Shown: piece by piece, positions 43,585-56,800 of the stretch
Numbering within the stretch: the stretch's first letter is position 1
Layout: each line of letters begins with the position of its first letter
Assembly: GCA_015178975.1 (NCBI GenBank)
Contig: WHVD01000139.1
Coordinates: forward strand, 1-64,000
Direction of reading: 5' to 3'
Origin: Hysterangium stoloniferum
Lineage: Eukaryota > Basidiomycota > Agaricomycetes > Hysterangiales > Hysterangiaceae
DNA: 64,000 nucleotides
The notes under the pieces: model-generated
Seen by the model: the letters and a program-made list of their open reading frames with translations, nothing else
What the model was told of the DNA's origin: nothing
Databases searched by the model: none
Made by a program: the position numbers and the translations under genes

Positions 43585-44595
43585 TTATTCCCCATTCGTA
43601 TCCATTCTGTCCAGTGAGATGCTTCTGCTCCGTGAGCGGAAACGCGGTGAAGCGCTCCTTGACCTTGATATGGACCGCGATGCAGTTCTGGACGGGCTAC
43701 TAATATGGGACATACGACCACCATTACCATCACTGACGACACTCCCGCCTCTACTATGACTACCTGAAGTGTTGCGGCTTGGACTGCGAGAACTACGATC
43801 CTCAACTTTTCTCGAATCTTGTGACCATTCCATAACTTCCAATAACCGGCTTTTCCGAGGGCCAATGTCGCCTGTATCCTCCAGAGTCTCTCGCTTTGCT
43901 ATTCGGGGGAGGATTATATCGCAAACACGCTCTTCTGTTAGCAATTCATCGACGAATTCGTCCATATACGTCAGAGAATAACCAGCTACATCAAAGCAAG
44001 ACGGTCAATTATTCAAACTACCATTGATGGTTTTAGAGCGCACCCATGGAACGGAGCCGCAATTTCCGATAATCTTTTAGTAGTGGCTCCAGGAGGTCAT
44101 AGACATCCACAGCCCGAAAAGTCATGCGGATGTACATGGCAGCTAAAGCTCTGAGATACCTACGAGGTACAGTTAAGTCTCCATACGTTAAAGATAGCAC
44201 ATATGAGCCTACTTAAATTCGTCGACCAGTAAATACTCTACTAGTATTTCCTTTTCTGGCTGAATTTGGAGAAGTTTAAGTAAGAGACATATGAACTCCG
44301 TGGGCTTTTGATTCCCATACACTCCACCAATTGATTTGAGAGAAATGGCCTTGTCAATGAGCGATTCAGCTGAAGGACATCAGATCTTGCGCAAGTGACG
44401 GATGCGTGAATAACTGACCAGTTAAAGCGAAACAATGTTCCTTCCAGTACGTGGATTCGTATATTCTGGAACGAATGATGTATTCCACAAGAAACTAGAG
44501 GAACATGTTAATTAAATGGGATGATAGTAAGATGTACAAACCTGTGGATTTTGACCATGGATTGATTGAGCACCCTTGATTGTAGTGTTTGCCAT
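43585..44595 (-). CDS. PRP38: Pre-mRNA-splicing factor 38 (PRP38) with SR tail
   Basis: Component of the U4/U6.U5 tri-snRNP that is needed for spliceosome activation. The first exons are 44542-44595, 44419-44494 and one starting at 44369. Their splice joints restore FLVEYIIRSRIYES, ALTAESLIDKA, EYLLVDEFKYLRALAAMYIR, SMAGYSLTYMDEF and EERVCDIILPRI, the PRP38 core. The last exon adds a Ser/Arg-rich tail (SRSISRSRSASPRFRSRSRS) to DRMDTNGE. Fungal PRP38 often has this short RS tail. The start MANTTIKGAQSIHGQNPQ matches the usual N-terminus. It is convergent with PRE2 (168 bp) and divergent from PDE1 (239 bp). Confidence 0.93.
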
Positions 44596-44834
44596 AACCT
44601 TACATCTTCACGTGACTTCGCGTGACATACTAAGGCAGTACTGCATTGTTCTGAGCGCTTGAGCCTTTGTACTTGTGAGTACAACTCCTGTCTCGCTCCT
44701 TTCGAGACCCAACAATCAAGCAGCGCGTACGCTGTTTCCTTGTGGGTCTCGGCAGCGCGTAAAGGTATTTAAGGTGTGTACGCAGGATTCCCGGATAGAA
44801 AAGGCTTTTCAAGTTTACTTGCTTTATAGAATTG
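44596..44834. promoter_or_regulatory. Divergent promoter region PRP38/PDE1
   Basis: 239 bp between two start codons on opposite strands. Contains CGCGTGACAT-type and GCGCGTA words but no motif I can assign with confidence. Confidence 0.4.
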
Positions 44835-46218
44835 ATGCAGCCCTCCTTTTCTCTATTTGTTCTTGGTGCTGGTGGAGGTCCGCTTGAAACAAATCTTTCA
44901 TCGTATGTCTAAACTAATTACTTTTTGTACGTATACATAATACTTACAAAATCCAGATATTTATGCAAGGCCTACGAGTCGACGTGGGAGGGCGACGTTT
45001 TCGCATTAGAGGCTGGTCTGTTTTCACCTCTTTCTATCGGCACACTGGGATGTAGCTTATCCTGTATAAATGTCCACAAATATAGGATCAGGGATCGGCG
45101 CACTCTCGCGACTTTTGCACGAAAATGAGGCCCTTCTGTCATACTTTGGCTTCAAACCATCAACAACACCCCTGGTTGCTGCCACACGTATAATATCAGC
45201 GGTACAGTGCGTACATTGTATGCTATATACCACATGCTGTGGTTGAAAGACGATTACAGCATTTATCTTATAACACATTCACATCTGGATCATATTAGGC
45301 TCGTTGCGCATTGCTATGCTGTGATGCGGAAGGTTCCTAACCTTTTCAATAGCGGACTTGTGCTTTCAGCAGGATCCTTCCCGGGAGGTAGGAGAAAGCG
45401 TATTGCAGCGGTGAATTCAGTTTTGGAAGACATTGAGACTGTATTTTCTGGACGACTCTGGCCCAAACTGGCTAATAGAGAAGAAAACGACGAAGACTTC
45501 AGCTATTTACTAACGATGTGAGATCTTCAGACCACATGCCATTTACTATTACCTAACTCAACGTGATACACCATTTAGTCTTCATCATGGGCAATATCAA
45601 CGACTTTGCCCAAACGTATCAGTCCGTACAATGCCCCTTACGCATGGCAAAAGCTTCACAGATCCAACACTGCCTTACGAGTCATCTGCATTTTTTATTC
45701 GTCATGATATAACACGAAGACAATTTCTTTTCTTTGGAGATGTGGAACCGGATTCCTTGTCCATCAAACCACAGTCTATTGCGGTATGGCGAGAGGCTGC
45801 TTGTCTAGTTCCTGATCAGCTCGATTCTATTTTTCTTGAATGCTCATGGTCTATGGATCGAGACGACGCTTTGTTATTTGGCCACTTATCCCCCAAGCAT
45901 GTATTGCGCGAGCTTGAGACCTTTGCAGATGAGATAATGTGTTCAAAGGCTAGCAATGAGGATGGTTTGCGCACGCCAAAGAGACAGAGAAAGAGTCGGT
46001 CTGGGGTACTGCATGGCCTCACATTGTATATCATTCATTGCAAGGCTGGGTTGAATGATGTTCATGACCAAACGCAACTCATTGCCCGCCAGGTCAAAAC
46101 ATTAGTGCAGGAGCAAGAACTAGGAATAGAGGTTGTCGCAGTGGTTCAAGGCATGCGGATAGGTGAGTAATGTATTTTGAGAATATCATGGGAGGCTGAT
46201 GCACTCGCAGAGATCTAA
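44835..46218 (+). CDS. PDE1: Class II (low-affinity) 3',5'-cyclic-nucleotide phosphodiesterase
   Basis: Hydrolyses cAMP to AMP and so damps PKA signalling. The class II signature is clear: ITHSHLDHI (about 45,280), a metal-binding H-x-H-x-D-H motif of the metallo-beta-lactamase fold. The start is MQPSFSLFVLGAGGGPLE, the usual glycine-rich opening. Later blocks are RHDITRRQFLFFGDVEPDS and DSIFLECSWSMDRDDALLFGHLSPKHVLREL, all typical of the family. Several introns lie near 44,905, 45,017, 45,227 and 45,530. The last is at about 46,163-46,210 and leads to a short final exon ending at 46218. The protein is roughly 360-390 aa. Exact inner splice sites were not all settled. Confidence 0.88.
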
Positions 46219-46300
46219 TTATTTGTGTTTGTACATCATTTCTCCGTGTATATTGATCATTTTGTATCGTGGTATTTTTGTTAGCTTTTCTAAAAAAAAT

Positions 46301-46505
46301 CAATCTCCATGATGTTCCAGCAAGCATTTATTTGCAAAAACCTAGACTTCGGCCTCAGAGGACTTTCAGAATATGTAGTAGTAAGAATCAAAGGAATAAT
46401 CCAATCTCCATGATGTTCCAGCAAGCATTTATTTGCAAAAATCTAGACTTCGGCCTCAGAGGACTTTCAGAATATGTAGTAGTAAGAATCAAAGGAATAA
46501 TCCAA
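46301..46505. repeat. 101-bp tandem duplication between PDE1 and striatin
   Basis: Two copies of a 101-bp unit, starting CAATCTCCATGATGTTCCAG at 46301 and again at 46402, nearly identical (one clear C/T change). It lies in the short gap between two convergent genes and may duplicate a 3' UTR or terminator segment. It ends only a few bases before the striatin stop codon. Confidence 0.9.
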
Positions 46506-46508
46506 TAA

Positions 46509-49450
46509 TTAAGATGCTGCATATAGTTTTACAATACCGTCAGCTCCTGCACTTGCCAAAAAAGGCAATGATGGGTGAAATGCGACGTCTAAAACTCCCT
46601 CATGCGCCTTCACTCGATGACAAGTGGCTTCTTGGACACATGTACGAGAATTTAGCAGATCCCAAAAACGTATAGAACAGTCGTGTCCTCCTGAAACGAG
46701 TGAGAAACCCGCCGGATCTATAGTCAGAGTGGTCACGGCGTCCAGATGAGCGAGCATTGAATATGTACACTGCCCTAAACGCAGTCAAGTAATGTCTGTT
46801 AAAATCGACGAAAAACATTCTTTTATTTAGGAGACACATGTACCTGTAGTGATATCGAAAAGACGGATGTACTTGTCCTCGTGTGCAGTTACCAAGAGTG
46901 GCATAGTGGGATGGGAGACAAGCTTGTTGATCTGGCTAGTCTGTGTCCCGTCTAGCAAATGTTCATTGAAATCACATGAAAGAAAACAGAACAGAAAAGC
47001 ACGAACCGTAGCTCACATTACTTTGAAGCTTACCAACTTCCCTTCCTGTATCGATATCGAATAGTTTGACAACAGCATTACGATAAGCCACGGCGATTTT
47101 CTTGAGATCAGTTTTAACAGCTTCAATAGCGGTAGCAGCTAGAGAATCATCACTCGTAAATTGGGCATCGCTGTCCTCGATTGTTACCCCGTTATAACCC
47201 CAAGTCAAACGGAGAGCACCAGGAGATGATCCGCTTCCTACATCCCAAATTTTGACAGCACTGTCGGCACCACAGCTAACTAGAATGCTTTCGTCCCGTA
47301 CCAAAGCCAGGTCCCAAACTGCATCTGTGTGCCCAACTAAAGACCCTTTGGATCGGGAGGCGTCAAATGCTGCGTAAGTGTTGTGGCTAGGACCGGGCAA
47401 TCTCCAGACATGAATGGTGGAATCTAATGATGCAGAGTATAGTAGGTTCCGGGAAGACGAATATATAAGACGGGTTATAGGTGCAGAATGACCACGCAAT
47501 GTCAATTGTGGTTCAATTTCGGTTTTAGCACCAGATCTAAAAACCGTCCTAAGTATCCAAGATATCATAAACCTTAAATGACGACTTACGCTGAAGACGC
47601 AAGACTGTTGGTATCAATGCGCCAAATCTTTACTGTACAGTCATCGCCACCAGTGGCAAGAGACATCTCCTGAGCGTGAAAAGCCACAGCACGGACTGCG
47701 TCCAAGTGGCTATGAAGCAGCTCAACTCGGAATTGATAAATAAGTAACATTTGGAGCTCACTTTCGCAAAGTCTTTTTTGCTCGCCAAACTTTGCCAGCA
47801 TTGCCATCTCCAGTAACGTTGACTTCATCTACTTCGCCATCTTCTTCATCTTCCCTCATATCATCGTCCTCGTCTCGTGGTCGTCCATCCCACGAAGCGG
47901 CTCCGGTCACAACTCTAGGATGGGGCTCTTCGGACAATCCATCATTTATTAAAGTCCTTGCCTGAGCATTCTGGGATGCTTGACGCAGTGAATTCAATTG
48001 TTCTCTCCAAGTTTCATCGGGACGAAAAATAGCAGTCAATGGTTCATCTGATGACCGTTGGTGATCAACATCTGACCGATTGCTGGCGTTACCGTCGTTC
48101 GGCTGAGCGGGAAGCAATTGTATTTGCATCTGCTCAACTTCGTGAGGTTGGGAACTCTGAGCATTTGCCACTTGTTGTTGTGAGAGGGCCGGCCGGTCGG
48201 ACACTGGAACTGGAGAGGATGCAGACGAAGATGCATTGGTGGCACCGTTGATTACGGCCGTTGAATCAGAACCGTGCTTGGCTTGCATCATTGAGGGAAC
48301 ACCTATGTTGACCATGCTCCCCTCGGGGACTACTTTGCGCGGGCGGCCATTGTAAGCAGCCTGATCGAAATGTGGCAGGTTGGGAATAGTCACAGGAAGA
48401 GATGAATTGCTTAGCAATGGTCGATTGGGTAGCGGATTCAATGCTTGAGGAGAAGTTAAGTAAGTGATTTCCTGGAGACATCTATTTGGAGGGTAAGCAT
48501 ATGTCAGAAGTTTACATTTCACGACGCGTTAAGTGCGGTGACCAACTGTTTGAGATATTCCTTGCTTCGCTGACGGCTGCGAGGGTCTCTTCCTGGAGGG
48601 GGCTTCCCGAACCCTCCTGGGGGAAGGTGGCTGGAGAGTGCATTAGGAGCAACCCAAGATTGCTGCCGGTTGCCGCTATGGGGAGCACCGTTGGGTAAAC
48701 CTGCTAAAGAAGTCATCGACAGACGATGATCGGGTAAAGGTGAATCTAGAGGAGTAAAGGAATCGATATCAAACATGAAAAGTGAGAACCCGACGAACCA
48801 TCACTCCGTGGCGAACTCGCGCCGCTTCCCTCTTTGGGAGGCTGCTGGATATCGTCCTTCTGACCGAGTGACTGGGATGCAATCGTCTTTGTGGAGGATA
48901 CAGCGGGTTGTGAAGGTATATTTAACTGCTTTGTCCTGAGCAAAAGAGACTTGTTAAGGCGAGGGGACATGCAGGTTGGTAAGCGACCCACCGCTCCATG
49001 CGTAGTGCATACTCGAGCATTTTGATTCGGCGAGCTAAATCCAGTCTTATATTTTCGAAAGATCTGCGTTCGCCTTCTAAAAGAGCTATACGAGCCTTGA
49101 AACATGGGTATATTGGCGACGGGAGAGGAGGGAGAAGAGACAAAAAAACATACTCTCATTTCAGCGCGTTCAATCTCCCACTCGTTCCTGTCACGCTCAT
49201 ATCTTCTCCACTCTGTCTGAAGAAAGTGGAGGACGCTTGAAAGGGTAAAATCCTGGCCACTCTGGGGAGGAGGTGGTTGGATGGGGGCAGACTGGATGTG
49301 ATTTGGTGGTTGCTGTTGCTGTTGTTGATGATGATTTGGATTAAGAGGATGCTGCTGGTGGTGATTAGGATTTAATTGGTGACCTAGCATTGGTATACGG
49401 ATAGTAGGAGCAGACTGGGGAGGGATTTGAGGTTGGTTCGACGGGTTCAT
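46509..49450 (-). CDS. Striatin (STRIPAK regulatory subunit, WD40)
   Basis: Scaffold of the STRIPAK phosphatase-kinase complex that controls hyphal fusion, sexual development and septation (PRO11/Far8 family). The N-terminus is Pro/Gln/His-rich ([13 protein letters not shown]). Then comes the striatin domain: [27 protein letters not shown] joined over an intron to [20 protein letters not shown] and [14 protein letters not shown], the caveolin-binding and coiled-coil part. A long Ser/Pro/Gln-rich linker follows, with an acidic patch ([18 protein letters not shown]) just before the WD40 part. WD repeats follow with [60 protein letters not shown] and [12 protein letters not shown]. The gene has about ten exons and ends [14 protein letters not shown]. 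All signature blocks are intact. Confidence 0.93.
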
Positions 49451-49671
49451 GATTGTTGAGCTGTATAAAACTCCGACAAGGCGCGCTCAATTCTCAAGTG
49501 CTGAAAAGAGCTCGTGGAAGTAACTACAGCCACACATCCATATACGTATGTTCGCTACCTCCATGTTTTTCATAGCTTTTTATTTTATTCTGAACTAAAA
49601 CATCCCATCTACGCATGCTCCTCATTTCTTACCGGACCTATTAAGCAGAAAATCCAGGGTCATTCAAGTTG

Positions 49672-50142
49672 TCACCCTTCAACAGGAGTGGGCACGTACT
49701 TCTTTAGTCCTGCTCCCAGGGGACCACCTACACGTGTCGGGTCAGAGCTACTCATCTTACATGTGTTTATCGTGCTTTCTACATACCTTTCTCAGCTGTA
49801 TAGTCGTTCATATCAGCAACCGACCAGCAAGTCAGAGAGACCACCCACCTCGCGCTTTCGCCTCTTTCAATGCAGCAGCATCCGCCTTCTGCTTCTCCTT
49901 GAAGGCTTTGGTCTCTTCGTCCTATTCTAACGATTAGTGAGTTTCCTTTGTCTTCCCAAACACACTAACATCCTCCTTTTTCTCTTTCTTTGGTGCCTGC
50001 AAGATAGACTTTTTGTTCCAAGTACTTTACGGCAGTGATGTGTACATACCTTGAGAGGTTTCATTTTACCGCCTGTACATACGCGGATTCAGCTAATACG
50101 ATGGATAGTCGGTTACCAGAGCTCACCTTGTCTTCCAGACAT
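49672..50142 (-). CDS. TMA7: Translation machinery-associated protein 7, 64 aa
   Basis: Tiny conserved ribosome-associated protein. Five exons fit exactly: 50127-50142, 50050-50072, 49970-49996, 49849-49921 and 49672-49727 (195 bases). Translation gives MSGRQGGKMKPLK, APKKEKKEDDEETKAFKEKQ, KADAAALKEAKAR and GGPLGAGLKKYVP, which match the TMA7 family (yeast is also 64 aa). The Gly-Gly-Pro-Leu segment is kept, but the usual GIKKSGKK end is replaced by LKKYVPTPVEG. The last intron (49728-49848, 121 nt) is longer than its neighbours and might hide an alternative exon. Four introns in a 195-base CDS make it easy to miss. Confidence 0.88.
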
Positions 50143-50222
50143 GATAAAATGGTAGATGAGAAGGAGAGTTGGCGCTTGTGACCGCTGGTGGTGGTACCGG
50201 ACCGCCACAGCGCTTTAAAACT
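50143..50222. promoter_or_regulatory. 80-bp divergent promoter TMA7/hydrolase
   Basis: Only 80 bp separate the two start codons. No TATA box is obvious. If the hydrolase really starts at 50223, the two genes must share most of their control region. Confidence 0.4.
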
Positions 50223-53200
50223 ATGCTGGTTTTGAGCATTTTTTGTCACATTCTTATATACAGGACATTAGCAAAACAGCTGAACCAAGCTCCTTTTCAT
50301 GCTGAACTCATGCAAGACTGGCAGCTTGAGCTCTCTACGGTCTGGGATGTACGTCTGCACCCAAGTCTCGTTTATGACCACCCCTTACTTTCAACAGGTC
50401 TTGGGTCCTTTTCCTATCAGCGCTAGAGAACAGCATTTCTTATCGCCTTCGTTTCCTATCGACTGTCAGTTGCAATCGGATTAGAAGGAATGACCCTGCC
50501 TGCTCACTGATACTTTCATTAGTGTCTTCCTACCAATACCATCCAGGTAGCACCTGGCCTTCGTCTCTAGCTGATGGAGGTCAAGTCAGTTGGAAATCTG
50601 TAAACTCTACCGCAGATGGGCGCATTCTCGTCTCTCACCCAGACATAAGGTGCACGCCGCGTTTACTGGTGATCCACCGAATGTTTTCACTGACATCTGC
50701 ACCAAAGATGGGAGTCTCTTCGTTCCACAGAGGGATGGGCTGCCCTACAGCACCACAATGTTCTTCGTACAACCCTCAAGATCACTCCGCCTACCGCCCC
50801 CAAGCAATCTCTTGCGCCATGGCTTGTATGCTCGTTGAAAAAAGTCTCTTTTTTTACGTTAATTCGGGAGACATCTCACTCGCCTACGCCGGAATGGCAT
50901 CCAGGTAACATATATTCACTCCCAAACGCCCCTCGCCAACTCTTGGAACTTCCTGAACTTTCTTTCACGGAGCCGACGATCTATCACATTTACGTATCGG
51001 GAGACTACGAGGTCATCTTTTTGTCCTTCTGATCTCGCTGCCATTCCTCTTACAACTTCTAATCAGATTCGATTGTTCGGTGATCCCACAGTTTACGGTC
51101 GCCAGCATCCAATCCTAGATATCGACGTTGAGTTCTCGCTTGCCCCTCGCCAAAACACGGTTGCACTTTTTCCTACTCTCCACGTAGTCTGCGATTTTGT
51201 TCAGGGATGGGCATTCGGATCTGTTGTTGGTATTGGTATCCAATCCTTAAACGGCGAATGGAAAGTGTTGAGTGTTACTTCCACTCCCGAATCGACGTCG
51301 GCGGTAAGCATATGTGCAATCTACTTTCTGCAGATTCCCACATGCTCACATGTCCCACAGTTCTCGTTGACCCTTCTTGATAAATCCTTTCTTGTTTCTT
51401 CTCAAACTCGTATTGTACCAATATTGCTCAACCAACGCGCCGCATTTGAGAAAGAAGAGCTATCGATGATGGTCACAGTTATGAACACTAAAGACTCTAG
51501 CCAGATAGTACTCATGCCGACGTTGAGTATTCGACATTGGAATAGCTGGGAAGATGTCGCGGAATTCAAAGCTATCAGGGCAACCTATCTACTTGCTGGT
51601 ACGCCGACCATGTACTTGGCTATTCCGCCTCTTTTCCACACTACACCACAGCCCCCTATCATCGCTCTTCGTACGATTTTCGTTATCTCACATATTATTT
51701 TATTTGATGAACCCCAACAACACAGATGGTGCAGGTGTTGAGATTTCACAATCATTTTGGCCTGCTTCATTACTTCGCCAACCCCATTCTTGGATCGTGT
51801 GTCCTTCTGGCCGGACTTCCTGGGTGCGTGAAAAAGTTGTCGTCTGTTCATCCCATTCCAACGGTTGGGCTGCGACTTTAGGGTCTTGATTGGCATGGAC
51901 CTAGCACAAACGATGCTTGGGGTTCTTTGGCTGCGCTGACCAGTACTTTATCAATGAATGATCTGTGGTCTCAGTGGAAAATAAATGAGTCGAGTCGTGT
52001 AGTCGTGATCGGACACTCCAATGGCGGGCAGGGCACTTGGTATATGGCAGCTCGGCATCCCGACCGAGTGCTTGCAGGTGTGTATTTTCACGAGACTACA
52101 TGTACCAATAGTTATCTCAATCGCCTCCCAGCGGTCCCAGCTGCTGCCTATATCAAGTCGCAACAATATGTTCCTTTGTCAATGTCTCGAGGGTCTCATT
52201 TCATAGACCCTTCACATGCCGGAATCCTGTTTGCTAGTTTGGCACCAGATGATAACGATCTATTCATGTCTAATCTTGTAGACACGCAAATTATGGCCAT
52301 ACACGGGTAGCCATATGTTTGTTTTTATATTCTACGAATCCCAAACGTTTGCATATACAGGGGTGCAGATGAGAATGTCCCTACTTGGCACTCGCGAGAG
52401 TTGGTCGGTCTTGTTAAATCTTGGAATCCCAATGCAAACGTAACGTGAGTGTACTTTCAGAGCACCCCCACTATACAACTAATTATGTGTTAGTTTGGTC
52501 GAAGAAGTAGGACAGCCACATTGGTATCCAAATGTTCTATCATCGGATCATGTACAAGCCTTCATCTCTTCAGTACTTAATCTTGACGATACAACCGTTC
52601 GGGAATCGTCCGAATGCTTCACCCTAACGGTCCTCAATCCCGATGAATCTGGATCGTTACATGGGTTTTCCATTCGTGAGGTGAACCTACCAGGGAGGTT
52701 CGTATCTCGAAAGTCATCCGGACTGTTTTACTGAAGTGTACCAGGCTTGCAAGGCTCTCCATAAGCCGAAACGACGACATTTGGGCAGTGAAGACTAGAA
52801 ATGTGCATACATTTTCGGTTAAAACCTTATCCTTTATTGATAGCATAACTGTGGATGGACTAATGGTTACCATTCCCGATCGATCATCGAATTCGACAGG
52901 TGGTGAGGTTTGGATTCGTCTTGTTGAAGGCTCCTGGAAGGTTAGTAATTTAGTCACCCTCTTGGATTTACATCACCCTAGGCAAGCAGGTGTTTTTTCG
53001 CCCTCCAGCCAATCGCCCCATAGGATCAATCTCCCGTATCTTGTCATCGTCTTCGCCGATACAACTGATCATGCCATCCGCCGATCCTCATGCCCTTTCC
53101 ATCGCAAGAAGATTGGCACACGTTCTTCTCCTGTATTTCCAAGTACGGCATATTCTTTCTCCCATGACATGTCTAACGTGCCAAAAAGATTGACACTGTA

Positions 53201-53733
53201 ATTACTCCCGATTTTGAAGCGTTGCAGAAGACCGATGCCGATTATTACGGGGATGACATCATAATAATCGGTTCAAGCAATGCTTTTGGCTCACGTTTAC
53301 TCTCTTCTCGACCAGGATTGGTGAAGATTTCGCCACATAATTTCACTGTAGGTTATAGGGCTTTCACCTACCCATCTCAAGGTAAATTAAGCTGCACGTT
53401 GTTAAATTTTCGCTAAAAAGTAAATGATTCTGTTTAAAAGGTATAATCTTCAACCATCCCCACCCCTCTAACTCAAATCGCATGGTTATATTCATGTGTG
53501 CCAATGATATTGATGGCCTGGAACGGCTGTCTCGTCTTTTGTTGCCCATTCGCACAGGAGTCCCACTGCCCGAATTCCTCATTACTAGTAAGGAAGCAGA
53601 CACCACTGGTATCGGTGGATTATCGGGAGGCGGGTAGGTGCAGTTCTTCACTCAAATTGTTGTCGAATAACCTAACGGGAATATAGATTTTGGGATCGCA
53701 CTTGGGGATGGAGTGAGGAAATGGCCTGGTTAA
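50223..53733 (+). CDS. Secreted S9-like alpha/beta hydrolase (prolyl oligopeptidase fold)
   Basis: Large basidiomycete-type hydrolase with a probable signal peptide (MLVLSIFCHILIYRTLA). The N-terminal region contains LGPFPISAREQHFLSPSFP and a WHPGNIYSLPNAP block. The catalytic alpha/beta-hydrolase domain has the nucleophile elbow GHSNGGQG (about 52,006-52,030). An acidic residue is in the GADENVPTWHSRE block (about 52,360-52,390) and a histidine in VGQPHWYPN (about 52,515), giving a plausible Ser-Asp-His triad. The C-terminal part carries GSSNAFGSRLL and ends LGDGVRKWPG. About 14-16 short introns are needed, for example within TSW|GLDWHGP (about 51,832-51,888) and A|VPAAAYIKS (about 52,080-52,132). 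The substrate is unknown; serine peptidase activity is inferred from the fold. No damage was seen. Confidence 0.8.
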
Positions 53734-53880
53734 ATTAATTATATTGCTTTCAATCCCACAAATAATAGGCATTGTATGGAACTTTTAAAACAGTGTGGTA
53801 ATACAATACAAGTTGCCTGAACACAGAAGAGGGAAAAAATGAGCAAAGCAAGCAGAAAGCAGTATAGATGTATGTAGCCT

Positions 53881-56800
53881 CTATGATTGTATGTTCTTCG
53901 CCACCTAGAAGTAACGTCAGATGGTATAGTTTAGTTGCTATAACAAAGACAGACATACGTTTTCCATTATGAGAGTAATCTCCGGGGCCACACGAATAAA
54001 ATCGCGTGTCCAAAACTCATATTTAGGGTTGCGCAGCAACTCAATGAATGTCACCAAGATACCCCACGGATGTGGGCGATGTACCATAACGTGTTCTAAT
54101 AGGGTCCTGGTCATAATCTCTTTGAAGCGCTCGTCCTTTATCTCTGTGAAGAGATGCAGCATTAACGAACTGAACCAATGAGTGTGCGCATTAGGATAGC
54201 GAAGGTGGAGCACCATCGCCCTCAGAAGATGATATTGTCCTTAAATAAATCAGATCAGATGACATACAACAGGTATATTGTAAACACACCTTCTGGGTCT
54301 AAGTTCGTGGCTAGGTACGATAAAATTCCAACACCTGGATCAGTGGGCGCAAATGTATGTGATCCACTTCTTGCCTTGGCTTGGGCTACGGATGACATCC
54401 CAACGTAGACAACTACTGCATTAATGGCGGAAAGATTGTACATGCCTAAAGCGACATCCTTCACATCCGACGAACGTAGCCTGTCTTTTAAAGATTGGAG
54501 GAATGAAGGAGGGCCTCGGTTGAAGATAAGGGCTTCAAGAATAGTACCGAAGTCATTGCTTTTGAGCCCTGAAGTGATATCAAACCGAGTGGGCGGTATA
54601 GGACCCATTTCTGGGATAGCGTCCAAGCGAATATTGCGCAAATAAGGGTCCGGTAGAGTGATAGCAGCAGGGAATGCACTCAAGACTAAGTTTCGTAGCT
54701 GTATGCACCTATGGGGGATTGCATCACACAACGAGAAGTAGTACTCGCTCAAGAAATCAGGGAAATCGTGTAATAACACGATGAGAATACGGGTCGCTCC
54801 CTGATACATATCACGGGTGGAATGATGCAACTCTCTAGCACGGAGAAATGGCGCCAAGAAATGAAGGAGCGAGAGAAGTGCCTGATGGAACGCACCCCAG
54901 CCCTAGGAAAGACGTTTCATGTAAGAAAAGACATATGCTCGTTATTTACAACCACGAACCTCTCGATTGGCCGATAGCAAGAGTTTGGGCATGAACAAGC
55001 GATGAGATATAAGAGATATCCAGGAGAAGGCAAACCCAGGAAAGTGTGCCGGTTTTAGGGTGTTGAAAGTATCACTGTCAAGGACTAAGTTATAGCAGTC
55101 AAGAAACAAGGAAGATGGCTTACCAAATTGCGACCAAAAGAAGAAGATACGCTGATTGCAAACTACTCTCAATCGTGTGCAGATCATGGAGCAGACTAGA
55201 GAAAAAGCGGAAAAACGGTTTCTGTTGGAAGTCTACACCACGCTCTTCATGTTGATGGACGAGCACAAGTACGACAATGGATAATATCTTTGTCAAGTAA
55301 CGAAACTTCTTTTGATCAGCATTTGCGCCAGTTCCAACATCACCATTGTATTTGATTAACATGACGACCAAACGCGAGAAGGCATCGATGTCCTGGAAAG
55401 CTCGGGACGTATCTCCAGTAGCTAATCGTTGATTGTACGTCGCCACGCTCGCTTCTGTGCACACCCTAAAAAATAGGGTCGTTAATGTATCTTCAGCAAG
55501 TATGCCTTGTCCAGTAAATTGAGGTATAAACGCCAGAAATGCTTTCTCGCTGGATGCAGACTCTTGATACATGCTTGTCCAATGCTGAAACCAATTCACG
55601 AGCTTGAGATGAACTTCTTCAGATTCTGTCGATGGGAGCACTGTTTCTGTGTCTTCTACTCGTCGGACCGTTCGACGTGATCCTTGCAAATCTTCTAGAA
55701 GGCGGAGCGCACTGTAATACGTATGTGAGATTACGCAACGAAGACAATCACCAAACTTACTCGTCAGTTACGCGGCCCATCTGAACAGAATGAGCGAGAG
55801 CTTCTGTTGAATGCTTGCAATGGTCTCGCTCTAGAACTGGCGGATTGCTGGATAGACATTCGCGAATGAGGGCAGATGCAAAGTTCAACAGGCTAGGCCG
55901 TGGGTCCTTGTAAATGAACTTCGAGAGTCGCTGATCCTGTTGCCAGGGATCAATTAGACCACCACGAAGGAGGGCAACGGTCACGGGGACATTAAACTTG
56001 CGCTATTAGATCATCAGAACAATATATTTGTCTTGGAAATAAGTACCCCTCACCTCGTCTTCAGCATTAAGAAGCCAGTCAATAGCTTCTTTCGCAACTT
56101 TTGGGAATGATTGACAGAGTTGATCAAGAATAGAAACATACATCTCCCGCCCAACCTGGAGGGGGGTCTTGAACAGATGCTGCACCACTTTCTGGGAAAA
56201 TGCGAGCGCCTGGTCATCTGGGGATACCGATTGATTTGCCAACAAATTGATCTGGCGGTGGAATTGGCGAAGTTCGTGGTTAGGGGGGAGTAGTGCTAAT
56301 GATTGGACGTGTATTTGTGGTAAAACCCTTTCCAAGTCAGTTAATAGGCGCTATGAAACCTGTCAGGTACAAATGTATGCTGAGCGATAAACCCTACATT
56401 AAATCTCTCCATTGCTTCCTGGTGTGACAAGAATGTTGGGCCGGTCGCTTGGCGGTCAGGGGCTGGAGAAACATAACCAGTGGTGATGATATGGTCGCGC
56501 CCATAGGCTACACGAGATACAGGCCGACTACCGACTTTGCGCCTGACATCTGCGGCTGACGTCACAACGTGTTAGCCTTATGGAAGAGCTAGAAACAATT
56601 TTGACTGACCGAAATCCTCATATACACGTCCCTGCTGTGGTTGCAGACCACCCTGTCTGATTCGCAATGGGTCGGGAAGATTTACGAAGAAATTCGTGGG
56701 ATGATTTGTGGGATCCCAGAATGGCTGATTAGACCTCGACTGGAGGAAGAGAAAAACAGCCGTTACGAAAAGTTGGAAATAAAGTGAAGAAAAGTCTATA

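Noticed and set aside
43485-43865. Second open frame on the minus strand over the PRP38 tail
   Set aside because: A shadow of the Ser/Arg-rich tail in another frame; codon content follows the RS repeats.
44690-44760. Possible tRNA gene near CTTTCGAGACCC and GTGGGTCTCGGC
   Set aside because: The arms form one long inverted repeat but no A and B boxes or cloverleaf can be drawn.
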